Source: Bacteroidaceae bacterium (GTDB taxonomy: Bacteria; Bacteroidota; Bacteroidia; Bacteroidales; Bacteroidaceae). Taken from it: 64,000 bases of DNA. Location: the NCBI GenBank assembly GCA_024401305.1, contig JAKSLI010000007.1:1-64000 (forward strand). Direction: 5' to 3'. This document shows, piece after piece, positions 7,244 to 15,600 of the stretch (the stretch's first letter is position 1; each line of letters starts with the position of its first letter). A program made the translations under genes and the position numbers. A model generated the notes under the pieces. That model was not told the origin of the DNA. It did not search any database and worked only from the letters and a program-made list of their open reading frames with translations.

Positions 7244-7858
7244 ATGCCAGACAAACTTACAGAGGAACAGCGCCACAGAGTGATGGCTGCCATTCGTGCG
7301 AAGAACACGAAGCCGGAGATCATTGTGCGCAAATATCTGTGGGCATGCGGTTTTCGATATCGGCTTAATCATCCACGGCTGCCGGGAAAACCGGATATCG
7401 TGTTGCGGAAATACAGGACTTGTGTGTTCGTGAATGGATGCTTTTGGCATGGCCATAATACGACACCGACTCAGACCCCCTCTAACTCCCCCACAGGGGG
7501 AGGACAAATCCATCCGGATGGCAATCCTACACCTGTGGGGAGGTCGGGAGGGGTTGGTGTCTTGGAAAGTTCAGAATGCTGCAAGATTCCTAAAACAAAT
7601 ACGGAGTTCTGGACGAAGAAGATAACGCGCAACCAAGAACGCGACGCGGAAGTGCAGCGGAAGTTGGCTGACATGGGTTGGAACTCCATAACAATCTGGG
7701 AATGCGAACTGAAACCTGCCGTACGCGAAAAGACGCTTGCCTCTCTCGCTTTCACCCTCAACCGCATATTCCTCAACAGTTTCAAGAAAAAGCCGAAACC
7801 GTATGAAATGCAAGAGGAGGAAACCGAATTTGCAATGGTGGCGGAGGCGACCCCCTAG
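7244..7858 (+). CDS. vsr: Very-short-patch-repair-type (Vsr) endonuclease with repeat-encoded insertion
   Basis: The family nicks DNA at T:G mismatches caused by deamination of 5-methylcytosine. Conserved elements are present: the N-terminal TEEQRHRVMAAIRAKNTKPE, the catalytic-region GKPDIVLRKYRTCVFVNGCFWHGH (about 48-70), and the later NTEFWTKKITRNQERD and MGWNSITIWECEL. Between WHGH and the NTEFW segment, about 35 residues are inserted, encoded by G/C-rich repeats (7470-7560). The last codons plus the TAG stop come from a further repeat copy (ACCCCCTAG). In other Vsr proteins the WHGH to EFW gap is short and holds a zinc-site Cys, so activity may be affected. No cytosine methyltransferase is in the window. 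Confidence 0.85.
   Translation: MPDKLTEEQRHRVMAAIRAKNTKPEIIVRKYLWACGFRYRLNHPRLPGKPDIVLRKYRTCVFVNGCFWHGHNTTPTQTPSNSPTGGGQIHPDGNPTPVGRSGGVGVLESSECCKIPKTNTEFWTKKITRNQERDAEVQRKLADMGWNSITIWECELKPAVREKTLASLAFTLNRIFLNSFKKKPKPYEMQEEETEFAMVAEATP
7470..7560 (+). repeat. G/C-rich dispersed repeats inside vsr
   Basis: GACCCCCTCTAACTCCCCC and its hairpin partner (7473-7504), then a second imperfect arm CCTGTGGGGAGGTCGGGAGG (7534-7553). Both are read in frame. Confidence 0.8.
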
Positions 7859-7986
7859 CCCCCCAAGGGGGAACTTTTAATTGACTCGTAAATATAATCA
7901 AATAATAACCCTAGAAAACGGTTAGCCTCTCGACCATTAAATCTAATTTATAAAACACTCCCCCTGGGGGGAGCAGGAGGGGGTAA
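7850..7986 (+). repeat. G/C-rich repeats between vsr and the epimerase gene
   Basis: One copy (7850-7890) supplies the vsr stop codon. Another (7957-7986) ends 3 bp before the epimerase ATG. Nothing else is seen in this gap. Confidence 0.8.
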
Positions 7987-7989
7987 TTT

Positions 7990-9009
7990 ATGAAAATCCT
8001 ATTTATCGGTGGAACCGGCACAATAAGCAGTGCCATCACCCGTCAGTTGGCGCAGAAGGCCGACACTCAACTCTATCTCATCAATCGCGGAACTTACTCA
8101 AAGGAGGTTCCGGAGAATGTTATCACCATCACTGCCGACATCAACGACGAGGCTGATGTTGCGAAGAAACTTGAGGGCATGACCTTCGACAGCGTCTGCG
8201 ACTTCATCGGTTTCGTGCCTGAACAGCTTGAGCGCGACTATCGTCTTTTCAAGGGAAAGACCAAGCAGTTCATGTATATCAGCAGCGCTTCTGCATACGC
8301 TAAGCCAGCACGCTCTTACATCATCAACGAAGGCACGGCTCTCGTCAACCCTCACTGGGAATATTCACGCAACAAGATTGCATGCGAAGAGCTCCTCATG
8401 CGTCATTATCGCGAGGAAGGTTTCCCTGTGACCATCATCCGTCCAAGCCACACATACTGCGAGCGCAGCGTACCTGTTGCCGTTCATGGACTGAAAGGCT
8501 CTTGGCAAGTGCTGAAACGAATGATGGAAGGCAAGCAGGTCATCGTTCATGGCGACGGCGAATCCCTCTGGACACTCACAAACAACGAGGACTTCGCACG
8601 CGGTTTCATCGGACTCATCGGCAATCCTCACGCCATTGGCGAGGCGTTCCAGATCATGGGTGATGAGACTCTCACTTGGAACCAGATCTACCAGACCGTG
8701 GCAGATGCTCTCGGCGTAGAGTTCAAGCCATACTATGTTTCCTCTTCATACATCAACGCCATCGCTCCTGAAGGCTATGACATGGAAGGAAACCTCATTG
8801 GCGACAAGGCTGTCAGCGTAGTTTTCGACTGCTCAAAGCTGAAGCGTGCCGTGCCGGATTTCGTCACAAAGGTCAGTTTCGCGGAAGGCTGCCGCCGTGC
8901 AGTGAAGCATATCCTCGCGCACCCGGAACTGCAGGTGGAGGACGAACAGTTCGACAATTGGTGCGATAAGGTCATCGAGGTTATGGAAGAAGCGAAGAAG
9001 AAGTTCTAG
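7990..9009 (+). CDS. NAD(P)-dependent epimerase/dehydratase (extended SDR)
   Basis: A 339-aa extended short-chain dehydrogenase/reductase. The nucleotide-binding glycine motif GGTGTISSAI lies at residues 7-16, and a substrate-side SSASAY / YSRNK pair (Ser and Tyr-x-x-x-Lys, near 97-130) supplies the catalytic residues. The length and motifs match NAD-dependent sugar epimerase/dehydratase-like proteins, including the CSP41-like subgroup; the substrate is not evident. The ATG follows a G/C-rich repeat by 3 bp, so ribosome binding must rely on repeat sequence or be leaderless-like. Confidence 0.85.
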   Translation: MKILFIGGTGTISSAITRQLAQKADTQLYLINRGTYSKEVPENVITITADINDEADVAKKLEGMTFDSVCDFIGFVPEQLERDYRLFKGKTKQFMYISSASAYAKPARSYIINEGTALVNPHWEYSRNKIACEELLMRHYREEGFPVTIIRPSHTYCERSVPVAVHGLKGSWQVLKRMMEGKQVIVHGDGESLWTLTNNEDFARGFIGLIGNPHAIGEAFQIMGDETLTWNQIYQTVADALGVEFKPYYVSSSYINAIAPEGYDMEGNLIGDKAVSVVFDCSKLKRAVPDFVTKVSFAEGCRRAVKHILAHPELQVEDEQFDNWCDKVIEVMEEAKKKF

Positions 9010-9160
9010 TTTCGCAAGCTGGGCTTGCGAAGGGTAAAGGTTAAAAGCTAAAGGGTAAAGGCTTTTGCAGCGCGTTGAACGTCAGTCTATGCCCATCCGC
9101 ATGGCTGCCTTTAGCCTTTACCCTTTAGCCTTTACCCTCAACTTGAGCCCGGCGAAAGTT
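9007..9160. repeat. Heptamer island with hairpin boundary (GGTAAAG/CTTTACC type)
   Basis: A TTCGCAAGC/GCTTGCGAA hairpin (9011-9031) leads into 7-nt units (GGTAAAG, GTTAAAA, GCTAAAG, GGTAAAG; 9033-9062), a spacer of about 45 bp, then inverted 7-nt units (TTTAGCC, TTTACCC; 9107-9140). The right border has CAACTTGAG and GGCGAAAG. It lies between convergent genes. Confidence 0.8.
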
Positions 9161-9163
9161 GAA

Positions 9164-9844
9164 CTACAGCCTATCATTAATATCATCCACCACCTGACCG
9201 TCAAACAGATTTATGATGCGGTTGGCGTAGGTGGCGTCGTGCTGGGAGTGGGTAACCATTACGATTGTTGTGCCTTCGGAATTGAGTTGGGAGAGCAGTT
9301 CCATCACCTCAAGACCGTTCTTTGAGTCGAGATTGCCGGTTGGTTCGTCGGCAAGGATTAGCTTTGGCTTGCCGATGATGGCACGTGCGATGGCTACTCG
9401 CTGCTGCTGACCGCCGGAAAGCTGCGAAGGGAAGTGCTTGCCGCGCTGCGACATGTTGAGGCGACGGAGCACTTCGAGCGTACGCTGCTTGCGCTCTTTA
9501 GAGGGAACGCCTGTATAGAGAAGTGGCAGTTCGGTGTTCTCGTTTACATTGAGTTCGTCGATAAGATTGAAACTCTGGAACACGAAGCCCATGAAACCCT
9601 TGCGAATGTCCGTGCGCTCGCTTTCGGTAAGTTGCGAAACATCCTTGCCGTTCAGCATGTAAGTGCCTTCTGTTGGCGTGTCAATGAGTCCGAGAATGTT
9701 GAGGAGAGTGGATTTTCCGCAGCCTGAAGGTCCCATGACAGCCACGAATTCACCTTCCTTCACTTCAAGGTTTACGCCGCCCAGGGCAACAGTGTCGAAT
9801 TCTTCCGAGTGGAAGATCTTGGAGATGTTCTGTAGTTGTATCAT
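9164..9844 (-). CDS. ABC transporter ATPase (MacB/LolD type)
   Basis: A 226-aa ATPase of the MacB/LolD/SalX exporter family. Walker A GPSGCGKST (38-46), Q-loop, signature LSGGQQQRVAIARA (about 136-149), Walker B LILADEPTGNLD (about 157-168) and the switch His are all present. An upstream in-frame ATG at 9871 overlaps the -7 box TATCTTTG (9876-9869), so translation must start at ATG 9844. The promoter has a CTTG -33 box (9897-9900) and, further upstream, the palindromic operator shared with the permease and response regulator genes. It probably powers the MacB/FtsX-type permease encoded at 15845-18388. Confidence 0.9.
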   Translation of the reverse strand: MIQLQNISKIFHSEEFDTVALGGVNLEVKEGEFVAVMGPSGCGKSTLLNILGLIDTPTEGTYMLNGKDVSQLTESERTDIRKGFMGFVFQSFNLIDELNVNENTELPLLYTGVPSKERKQRTLEVLRRLNMSQRGKHFPSQLSGGQQQRVAIARAIIGKPKLILADEPTGNLDSKNGLEVMELLSQLNSEGTTIVMVTHSQHDATYANRIINLFDGQVVDDINDRL

Positions 9845-9868
9845 AGCAGTGAGTTTTGTTTTGTGATG

Positions 9869-9900
9869 CAAAGATACAGCTTTCTATACATACACGCAAG
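9869..9900 (-). promoter_or_regulatory. Promoter of ABC ATPase gene
   Basis: -7 box TATCTTTG (9876-9869) and -33-like CTTG (9900-9897), 20 bp apart on the minus strand. It decides the start codon of the gene (9844 rather than 9871). Confidence 0.65.
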
Positions 9901-9925
9901 CATTCACATCCTCAAAGAGTCCCAT

Positions 9926-9966
9926 TGTATGAAAATCATACAGAAAAGTGTATGATTCCTTTACAC
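9926..9966. promoter_or_regulatory. Two-part palindromic operator, site 1
   Basis: TGTATGAAAATCATACA (9926-9942, a perfect palindrome around AAA) followed by GTGTATGATTCCTTTACAC (9949-9967). It lies directly upstream of the ATPase promoter. Sites 2 and 3 (18530-18570, 22025-22065) have the same arrangement. Confidence 0.7.
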
Positions 9967-9979
9967 AACTTTCGCAAAA

Positions 9980-10645
9980 CTAAAAAAGAGATACATATCC
10001 TTCATACAGAGTATAGTCCTTCTGCATCTCCTTTAGTTCTGTGTCGGTCATTCTTACGAACTGCGAAACTAACCAAACATCATGGTATGTTCCGTCGGGA
10101 TTCTTCCTTTTCCCGATAGTCTCAAACCAACTCATGAACCATTTGCCTGATAGTTTGTAGATTGTCCAGATGCGGAAGTTGCCACTGCCATTCAGTATGA
10201 CGCCAGTTTCAGGGTTGAAGGTGCAGTTATGCGGATAGTACACTTTCTGGTTCTGTGCATCGCTGTAGGAGTATTTTACGTATTCGGCGTCTGCACCGTC
10301 CGACTTCATATAGTAAAAGTCAGGCGGGTTAACGCCATACATGCCATCGTAGTAGCCTTCATGCTTCACATAGCCAGTCTCGAGAATCTCATTTGTCTGC
10401 ATCCATTTCCAGCCATAGCCGATGAATTCCTTCTTCAGCGTCTCCTGTATGTCTTTCGGAATGGTCGGCTGGCCGTAACGGTAAGGAATGCCCGACTCAT
10501 TGAACTGGAACATCGGGAGATGCTCGGGTTCTACTGGTAACGGCTTCTCCGGCTCATCGTTTGAGTCGAGATAGTCCCCGCATGATGCAGTGGCCATAAT
10601 CATGATTGCCATGATAACCAATTGCAGTAAAGTTCTTTTGTACAT
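9980..10645 (-). CDS. Lipoprotein of unknown function
   Basis: A 221-aa lipoprotein: signal peptide with lipobox TASC (cysteine near 22), then a Pro/Glu-rich linker and a compact domain rich in Tyr and Trp (30-221). I recognise no family. It lies behind the operator of the ABC ATPase gene, in the same orientation, and its own promoter region holds the 252-bp inverted repeat (10694-10945). Confidence 0.65.
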   Translation of the reverse strand: MYKRTLLQLVIMAIMIMATASCGDYLDSNDEPEKPLPVEPEHLPMFQFNESGIPYRYGQPTIPKDIQETLKKEFIGYGWKWMQTNEILETGYVKHEGYYDGMYGVNPPDFYYMKSDGADAEYVKYSYSDAQNQKVYYPHNCTFNPETGVILNGSGNFRIWTIYKLSGKWFMSWFETIGKRKNPDGTYHDVWLVSQFVRMTDTELKEMQKDYTLYEGYVSLF

Positions 10646-10693
10646 AGTTTATAGTCAAAGTTAAGTAAGTGAACACAATAATTCTTATAAAAA

Positions 10694-10945
10694 CGAACAC
10701 TAATCAAGTGTTATTTTTAAACACGGGTTTCACTAGTGTCACGAGTTTCTATAGTTTATAAAAGTTTCATGAGTTTTATACTTTATAACGTAAAATTACC
10801 CAAAAAACAAATCATAAAATTTTACGACAATTTTTACGTTATGCTTTTAAGAAAACTTGTGAAACTTTTAAAGACTATAAGAATTAAAGAACTCGTGTAA
10901 CTCGTGCAACTCGCGTTTGAAAAAATATTTAGTGCTTAGTGTTCG
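10694..10945. repeat. 252-bp imperfect inverted repeat (MITE-like)
   Basis: The left arm starts CGAACACTAA and the right arm ends TTAGTGTTCG. Arms of about 100 bp are complementary with mismatches and meet around the ATTTTACG / CGTAAAAT centre. Both arms contain 9-nt-periodic ACTCGTG-like units. No gene is seen in 10646-10953, and no obvious target-site duplication. Confidence 0.7.
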
Positions 10946-10953
10946 AAAAGCCC

Positions 10954-11382
10954 CTATTCTTGCTGCAAGGTTATTGAGCTGAACGCATCGCCACATTCCA
11001 CGTCAAACCTTAGGCTGCGTGACTGTGCGTCTTTCCCTTTTGGCTGGATAGCAACAACGATATTGCCAGCTTCGTCATATTGCACTTCATACCAATCCGT
11101 GGTAAGGTGGATGTTCATGTAATCACTCCAGTCAGAGCGGTCTTCTGGCCATACAACTACCCCGTTCTCCTTGACATCATTCAGCCATAGAGAACCATAG
11201 TTCTTAGAGTAAACCTTGAATTCACCTCCGTCGGTTGGCACTTTGTAAATGGATTTACATTCATGGCCATTGACGGTAATCTTGATTGGCGCCCAATCGC
11301 CATCATCATCATTCAGTTCACAACCAGTGAACACGATAGAACAGAGTAGGCTGATGGCAATGAGAAGTTTGTTCTTCAACAT
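10954..11382 (-). CDS. Lipoprotein with BACON-like domain
   Basis: The start at 11382 gives a 142-aa protein with a good lipoprotein signal (MLKNKLLIAISLLCSIVFTG, then Cys). Upstream in-frame codons would add 48 residues that do not look like a signal sequence. Residues about 55-142 read like a BACON-type beta sandwich (DGGEFKV motif near the start, DVECGDAFSSITLQQ at the end), a domain common on Bacteroidetes surface lipoproteins. The function is not known. A 258-bp divergent region separates it from the second ECF sigma gene. Confidence 0.65.
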   Translation of the reverse strand: MLKNKLLIAISLLCSIVFTGCELNDDDGDWAPIKITVNGHECKSIYKVPTDGGEFKVYSKNYGSLWLNDVKENGVVVWPEDRSDWSDYMNIHLTTDWYEVQYDEAGNIVVAIQPKGKDAQSRSLRFDVECGDAFSSITLQQE

Positions 11383-11640
11383 TGTAATGTGTTTGATTGA
11401 TAAAGATTTCATGCTGTAAATATTGACAAGCGGTTGAGTTTGATTTCTACTCATATAATGCAGTAATGTTCGGAATACTGCATCCGCAATAAGCTTTTCT
11501 GTTGCAAAAGTACGAAAAAGTAACAAGAATCAAGTTGATGGAAGTATAAATAAAGAATTTTGAAGAAAATCTCAAAAAAATCATTTTGGGGGTAATTGAA
11601 TTACCTTCTTTTACGTTATATAAGTAAACAGTCCTAAAAA

Positions 11641-12159
11641 ATGATATCAATATTCCGACATAAACGACGAAGTCCAGACGAGGAGTTTGACGAGCTTTTC
11701 CGCTCATCATACCCTAGTCTCTACCGTTATGCCTATTCGCTTCTGCGGAATGAGGACGATAGTCGGGATGTGGTGAGCGAGGTGTTTGTGAAAGTTCTGG
11801 AGAAGAAACCTAAGACAACGGTAACGACAGGTTATCTCATGGCAATGGTTCACAACAGGGCTTTGGACAAACTGAAACAGCAGAAGGTGGAGAATGAGGC
11901 TCGGCAACGGTTGCTGTTAGACTACAAGTTACTCCTCGAGATAGATGAACAGAAGGAGGAAAGGCTGAAAGCCATACTGCAATTCGTTGAGAATGAGCTT
12001 ACTCCGCAGACGCAAAGAATACTGCGAATGTGTTATGCAGAGAAGAAATCGTACAAGGAAGTGGCTGCGGAACTCGACATAAGCATTCAAGCAGTGAACA
12101 AACATATCTCGCAAGCCTTGAAGAAACTTCGGGAAAGATTCAATCCCCCAGAAAAGTGA
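11641..12159 (+). CDS. ECF-type sigma-70 factor (Bacteroidetes subgroup)
   Basis: A 172-aa ECF sigma factor. Region 2 (DELFRSSYPSLYRYAYSLL and DDSRDVVSEVFVKVLEK, 15-55) and region 4 (LTPQTQRILRMCYAEKKSYKEVA then ISIQAVNKHISQALKKLRE, about 112-168) are clear. This arrangement is typical of Bacteroidetes ECF factors. It is followed after 10 bp by a small membrane protein that is probably its anti-sigma partner, then by two exported proteins, forming a compact four-gene run to the terminator at 13943-13983. Confidence 0.9.
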   Translation: MISIFRHKRRSPDEEFDELFRSSYPSLYRYAYSLLRNEDDSRDVVSEVFVKVLEKKPKTTVTTGYLMAMVHNRALDKLKQQKVENEARQRLLLDYKLLLEIDEQKEERLKAILQFVENELTPQTQRILRMCYAEKKSYKEVAAELDISIQAVNKHISQALKKLRERFNPPEK

Positions 12160-12169
12160 AAAATGAATT

Positions 12170-12553
12170 ATGAAGAAATATAATGAATACAACATAGAGC
12201 AGGAACTGATGGAGGCTTTCGTCCTTGAAAAGACTGACGCTGAAATCTGTATGCCAGACATTGATGCTGAGCTGCGGCGGGTACATTCGCTGGCAGAAAG
12301 CAAGATCCATGCTAAGTCAAAGTCAAGGCTGCGGATAGCTTCCATTGCTGCATGTGTGGCTGTTTTGCTGGGAGTCGGTTTTGCCACTTATCAGAATCAG
12401 ACCACAAGCAAAGAGCTTTGCATAGCATACGTAGGCGGAAATCGCATCACGGACGAAACGAAAGTCATGCAACTGATGGCAGAAGACATGAGTCATCTGA
12501 ATGGCGAAAGCGATATAGTAGAAGATCAATTAAGTGTAATGTTTAACGAATAA
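12170..12553 (+). CDS. Small membrane protein, probable anti-sigma factor
   Basis: A 127-aa protein with an acidic cytoplasmic N-terminus (1-45), a basic stretch, one transmembrane segment (about 47-66, IASIAACVAVLLGVGFATY) and a short periplasmic tail. Position (10 bp after an ECF sigma gene) and topology suggest an anti-sigma role. It is much shorter than FecR-type anti-sigma factors and has no FecR domain. Confidence 0.6.
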   Translation: MKKYNEYNIEQELMEAFVLEKTDAEICMPDIDAELRRVHSLAESKIHAKSKSRLRIASIAACVAVLLGVGFATYQNQTTSKELCIAYVGGNRITDETKVMQLMAEDMSHLNGESDIVEDQLSVMFNE

Positions 12554-12584
12554 GGGCAGTTTCCAAAACTACCGATCCAAAAAT

Positions 12585-13037
12585 ATGAGAAAGTTTTTAT
12601 ATTTATTATTGTTAGTATGCTTCATTCCAATAGCGGCAATGGCGCAGAAAGACCTTCATGTAGGTCGGATTCTTGACGGTCACTACAAGAAGAATCCTGC
12701 CGTTACGGAAGTGGAAATCATGGGCGAACGACTGCGCGAGTACGGACTTACCTATTACCATAGCTTCACGGTAAAAGGCGACCAGAAGATTATGGAAGAG
12801 GTCAGAGCGGTTTTCCTTGCCGACGAACCGAAGGCTGTGGACAAGGATGTCACCAATGTTGGCGGTCGGCTTAGCACAGGCATGTATCGCTTGGAGTTTG
12901 ATGGTGTGGTAAACAGATTCCTGTTTTTCAAGGACATGAGACTGTCGCCATCAAAGAAACAAAACGCAGTCATGGTTATTTATATGGAGGGAAACATTAC
13001 CCTCAAGACATTACAACGAATATTCAAAAATAAATAA
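12585..13037 (+). CDS. Exported small protein of unknown function
   Basis: A 150-aa protein with a signal peptide (1-20, ending AMAQ). The mature part has alternating beta-like stretches (YYHSFTVKGD, GMYRLEFDGVVNRFLFFKD) and resembles small DUF6108-like exported proteins in my reading; no catalytic motif is visible. It lies in the ECF operon, 31 bp after the putative anti-sigma gene and 5 bp before the next, and is probably under control of this sigma factor. Confidence 0.65.
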   Translation: MRKFLYLLLLVCFIPIAAMAQKDLHVGRILDGHYKKNPAVTEVEIMGERLREYGLTYYHSFTVKGDQKIMEEVRAVFLADEPKAVDKDVTNVGGRLSTGMYRLEFDGVVNRFLFFKDMRLSPSKKQNAVMVIYMEGNITLKTLQRIFKNK

Positions 13038-13042
13038 ACAAT

Positions 13043-13921
13043 ATGAAAAGAATAATGTTTACATTGATAGCAGCGATGGCAATCATGCAGAATGCTGCTG
13101 CTCAGACAGATACACTTGTAGTAAAGAATGCTGATGAAGTGAAAGTCGTAACCACTGGCGATACTCTAAGCGTAAGCATCCGTGGCAAAAAGGACGAGCC
13201 AAACTATTATTTCAACAAGACTGTTGCCGTGGATTCCGATAAAGCAGACGAAACAATCTCCTCCAGTAATGTTGGTTCCCGTATTGGGTGGGACTTCAGC
13301 TTGATTGAAGAGCACAACTCTTCAGCGGAGATTGAGCTTAGATTCCAGGCACAGCTTCAGGGCGGCTATAACTTTCTTCTCGGAAAACCGTTTGATGTGA
13401 AACAGTCCAAGTCATCTAACTTAGGAATAGATGTTTTTGAAATAGCATTCTGTCCTGCAAAGAAAAAATGGTGGATGGGATTGAATTGGGGAGCTGTGTA
13501 TAACAGAATTTCCCTCGACAAATGTATGATGACTAATTTCTTGGATGGGGCTGTCGGCATTGCGGAGTATCCAGAAGGCAGTGACTCTCGCTCTTCTTTC
13601 TTCCAAACCATTGCTTCAAACCTTACGCTGATGGGGCACTATAACATAGCTAAGCATCATTCTCTTGGACTTGGTGTTTCGTGGAGTTCTACGGTATTTG
13701 AGAATAGCTACTACAAGACGAAGTACTATCTTTCCGATGGCACTAAGGTTGTGGATATGAACGAGCTTCCTTTGCGCACCAATCTTTTCTCCATCAAGGC
13801 TGAGTATATGATGGATTATCTGTTCGGTTTTTACCTTCGTTATACTCCAATGTCAATGTTCCATAAAGGCAAAGGACCCGACTTCCAACAGCTCTGCTTC
13901 GGCGGTCAAATAAGGTTCTAA
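13043..13921 (+). CDS. Outer-membrane beta-barrel-like protein
   Basis: A 292-aa protein with a signal peptide (1-20). From about residue 75 on, alternating hydrophobic/polar strands and a C-terminal aromatic residue (GGQIRF) indicate an outer-membrane beta barrel. It is the last gene of the ECF operon. No close family is recognised. Confidence 0.65.
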   Translation: MKRIMFTLIAAMAIMQNAAAQTDTLVVKNADEVKVVTTGDTLSVSIRGKKDEPNYYFNKTVAVDSDKADETISSSNVGSRIGWDFSLIEEHNSSAEIELRFQAQLQGGYNFLLGKPFDVKQSKSSNLGIDVFEIAFCPAKKKWWMGLNWGAVYNRISLDKCMMTNFLDGAVGIAEYPEGSDSRSSFFQTIASNLTLMGHYNIAKHHSLGLGVSWSSTVFENSYYKTKYYLSDGTKVVDMNELPLRTNLFSIKAEYMMDYLFGFYLRYTPMSMFHKGKGPDFQQLCFGGQIRF

Positions 13922-13942
13922 CTGACAACCAAAACATAAAGA

Positions 13943-13983
13943 ATAACCCCCGAAAGATAGACAAGATCTTTCGGGGGTTATTT
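13943..13983. terminator. Intrinsic terminator of the ECF operon
   Basis: AACCCCCGAAAGAT/ATCTTTCGGGGGTT stem with a 7-nt loop, followed by ATTTTATT. A strong hairpin. Confidence 0.85.
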
Positions 13984-14104
13984 TATTCAACTACCATCGT
14001 CAAGAAGTAAAGGCATGGCTATCTTTTTTCAGCATTTTCTTTTGAGTATTCAAAATAAAGATGTAATTTCGCACCATATTATTAACCTTTCTTCATGATA
14101 ATTT

Positions 14105-14857
14105 ATGAAAAGAATATCGCTTCTCTTATTGTTCATTAGTCTTACTATCAGTCTTTTCGCCCAAGATGATTGGGAGCGAAAGTGGGGTGTGGAGGCAACG
14201 CTCGGTGGGGGCTCTTTTTATGAGAACAAAACTCTTGTCAATGAAGATGGTTACAACGCATTTGAGGTTACGGCGGATTATTACATTACGCAACGTCTTG
14301 CCTTGAGCGCTGGCTTGTATCTGGAACAGGATGGAATCATGACAGATTATTCCAATGGCATTGGCATGAAGAGCTTCTGCATGTTTGGCCCGGAGGTGGG
14401 AGGCAAGTTCTACTTCTTCCCTAAGAAATGGATGGTGCAACCGTATGTCGGTGCCATGTTGAAGACTAATGTCCTTAATCTCGGCAAGGAGAAAGGCAAG
14501 TTCGGATACGAGAGCAATAAAGTTGATTGCTCGAAGGCTGTCGTGGATTATGATGTCCAATGTCCTGCGGCTTCGGTAGCTCCCAAGCTCGGCATTGATT
14601 TGAGACTTACAAAGAGCGTTATCCTTACCGCGAACATGGATTATCGCATTGGACTCTATGGCCATAACCGTTCGCATACGGAAGTGCTTGAAGGCTATCA
14701 TGCCGGCAATGCTTACGATATTGATGAGTCGATGGTGCGCAATGGCTATTCCATCGGCTTGAAGATTGACCTGCCGTGGCGCAAGAAGGATAATGGCAAG
14801 GTGCTCAAAGGCTTGCTTGATGTCATTTACTTCTGGATTTCCAGCAAGGCATATTAG
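14105..14857 (+). CDS. Outer-membrane beta-barrel protein
   Basis: A 250-aa protein with a signal peptide (1-19, ending LFAQ). The mature protein has repeated amphipathic strands (WGVEATLGGGSFYE, ITQRLALSAGLYLEQ, KWMVQPYVGAMLKTN) typical of the OMP_b-brl superfamily. It is followed by another small barrel protein after 77 bp; the two may be co-transcribed. The function is unknown. Confidence 0.7.
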   Translation: MKRISLLLLFISLTISLFAQDDWERKWGVEATLGGGSFYENKTLVNEDGYNAFEVTADYYITQRLALSAGLYLEQDGIMTDYSNGIGMKSFCMFGPEVGGKFYFFPKKWMVQPYVGAMLKTNVLNLGKEKGKFGYESNKVDCSKAVVDYDVQCPAASVAPKLGIDLRLTKSVILTANMDYRIGLYGHNRSHTEVLEGYHAGNAYDIDESMVRNGYSIGLKIDLPWRKKDNGKVLKGLLDVIYFWISSKAY

Positions 14858-14934
14858 TGGCATTTCGGACTGCATAATGCAATAAATCGCCTTTTCTTTC
14901 GTTTATTTTAATAGCAACAAAAACATAATTGAAC

Positions 14935-15576
14935 ATGAAAAGGATATTACTGATGATAGCCGTCATATTGATGGCGATTTCTGCTGATGCTCAGGTGCAG
15001 TTTGGCGTAAGAGGCGGTTTGAATGTTTCGAAAGAATCCGACCAGATTATTACAACCATAGTAGGAAATGGCGTCGCAACCGAAGAGATAAACTTCTCCA
15101 ACGACATGAAGTGGCGTGCGGGCGTGAATGTCGGCGGCTTCGTGAACATTCCAGAGAACGATAAGTTTGACCTTGAAATAGGCTTGTCTTATTCCATGCA
15201 AGGCTATGACGACAAGATCATTGAGATTGACGGCAGGGGCGAAAAGACGCTTGACCATAAGGTGACAAGCCATTATCTCACCATCCCGATAGCAGAGAAG
15301 TTCTATCCTACAGGCAAAGGTTTCTACATGGAACTTGGGCCACAGCTCGGCATCTTGCTATCAAAGAAGGCAACTGTTGGCGGTGGCGATTCCTATACTC
15401 CGTTCAAGGATGACAACCGCACTCTCGACTTCGGCATTCTCGGTGGCGTAGGCTATGTCTTCCCTAGCGGCATGTTCCTCAACGCCCGCTATATCCACGG
15501 CTTGACAGAAACATGCAAGGTCCTCAGCGGTGGCAAGAACAGAAACCTCCAGCTATCTCTCGGCTATCTGTTCTAA
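14935..15576 (+). CDS. Outer-membrane beta-barrel protein (OMP_b-brl_2/PorT-like)
   Basis: A 213-aa protein; ATG 14935 is preferred over a TTG two codons upstream. Signal peptide 1-19 (ADAQ), then the classic opening VQFGVRGGLNVS and later strands FDLEIGLSYSMQGY, GFYMELGPQLGILLS and a C-terminal LQLSLGYLF. This is the common small porin-like barrel family of Bacteroidetes. No specific ligand can be assigned. Confidence 0.8.
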   Translation: MKRILLMIAVILMAISADAQVQFGVRGGLNVSKESDQIITTIVGNGVATEEINFSNDMKWRAGVNVGGFVNIPENDKFDLEIGLSYSMQGYDDKIIEIDGRGEKTLDHKVTSHYLTIPIAEKFYPTGKGFYMELGPQLGILLSKKATVGGGDSYTPFKDDNRTLDFGILGGVGYVFPSGMFLNARYIHGLTETCKVLSGGKNRNLQLSLGYLF

Positions 15577-15600
15577 GCGCAAACAAATCGCCTTCTCCAC

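Noticed and set aside
9869-9871. Upstream ATG (9871) as start of the ABC ATPase
   Set aside because: It overlaps the -7 promoter box; the ATG at 9844 has a plausible leader.
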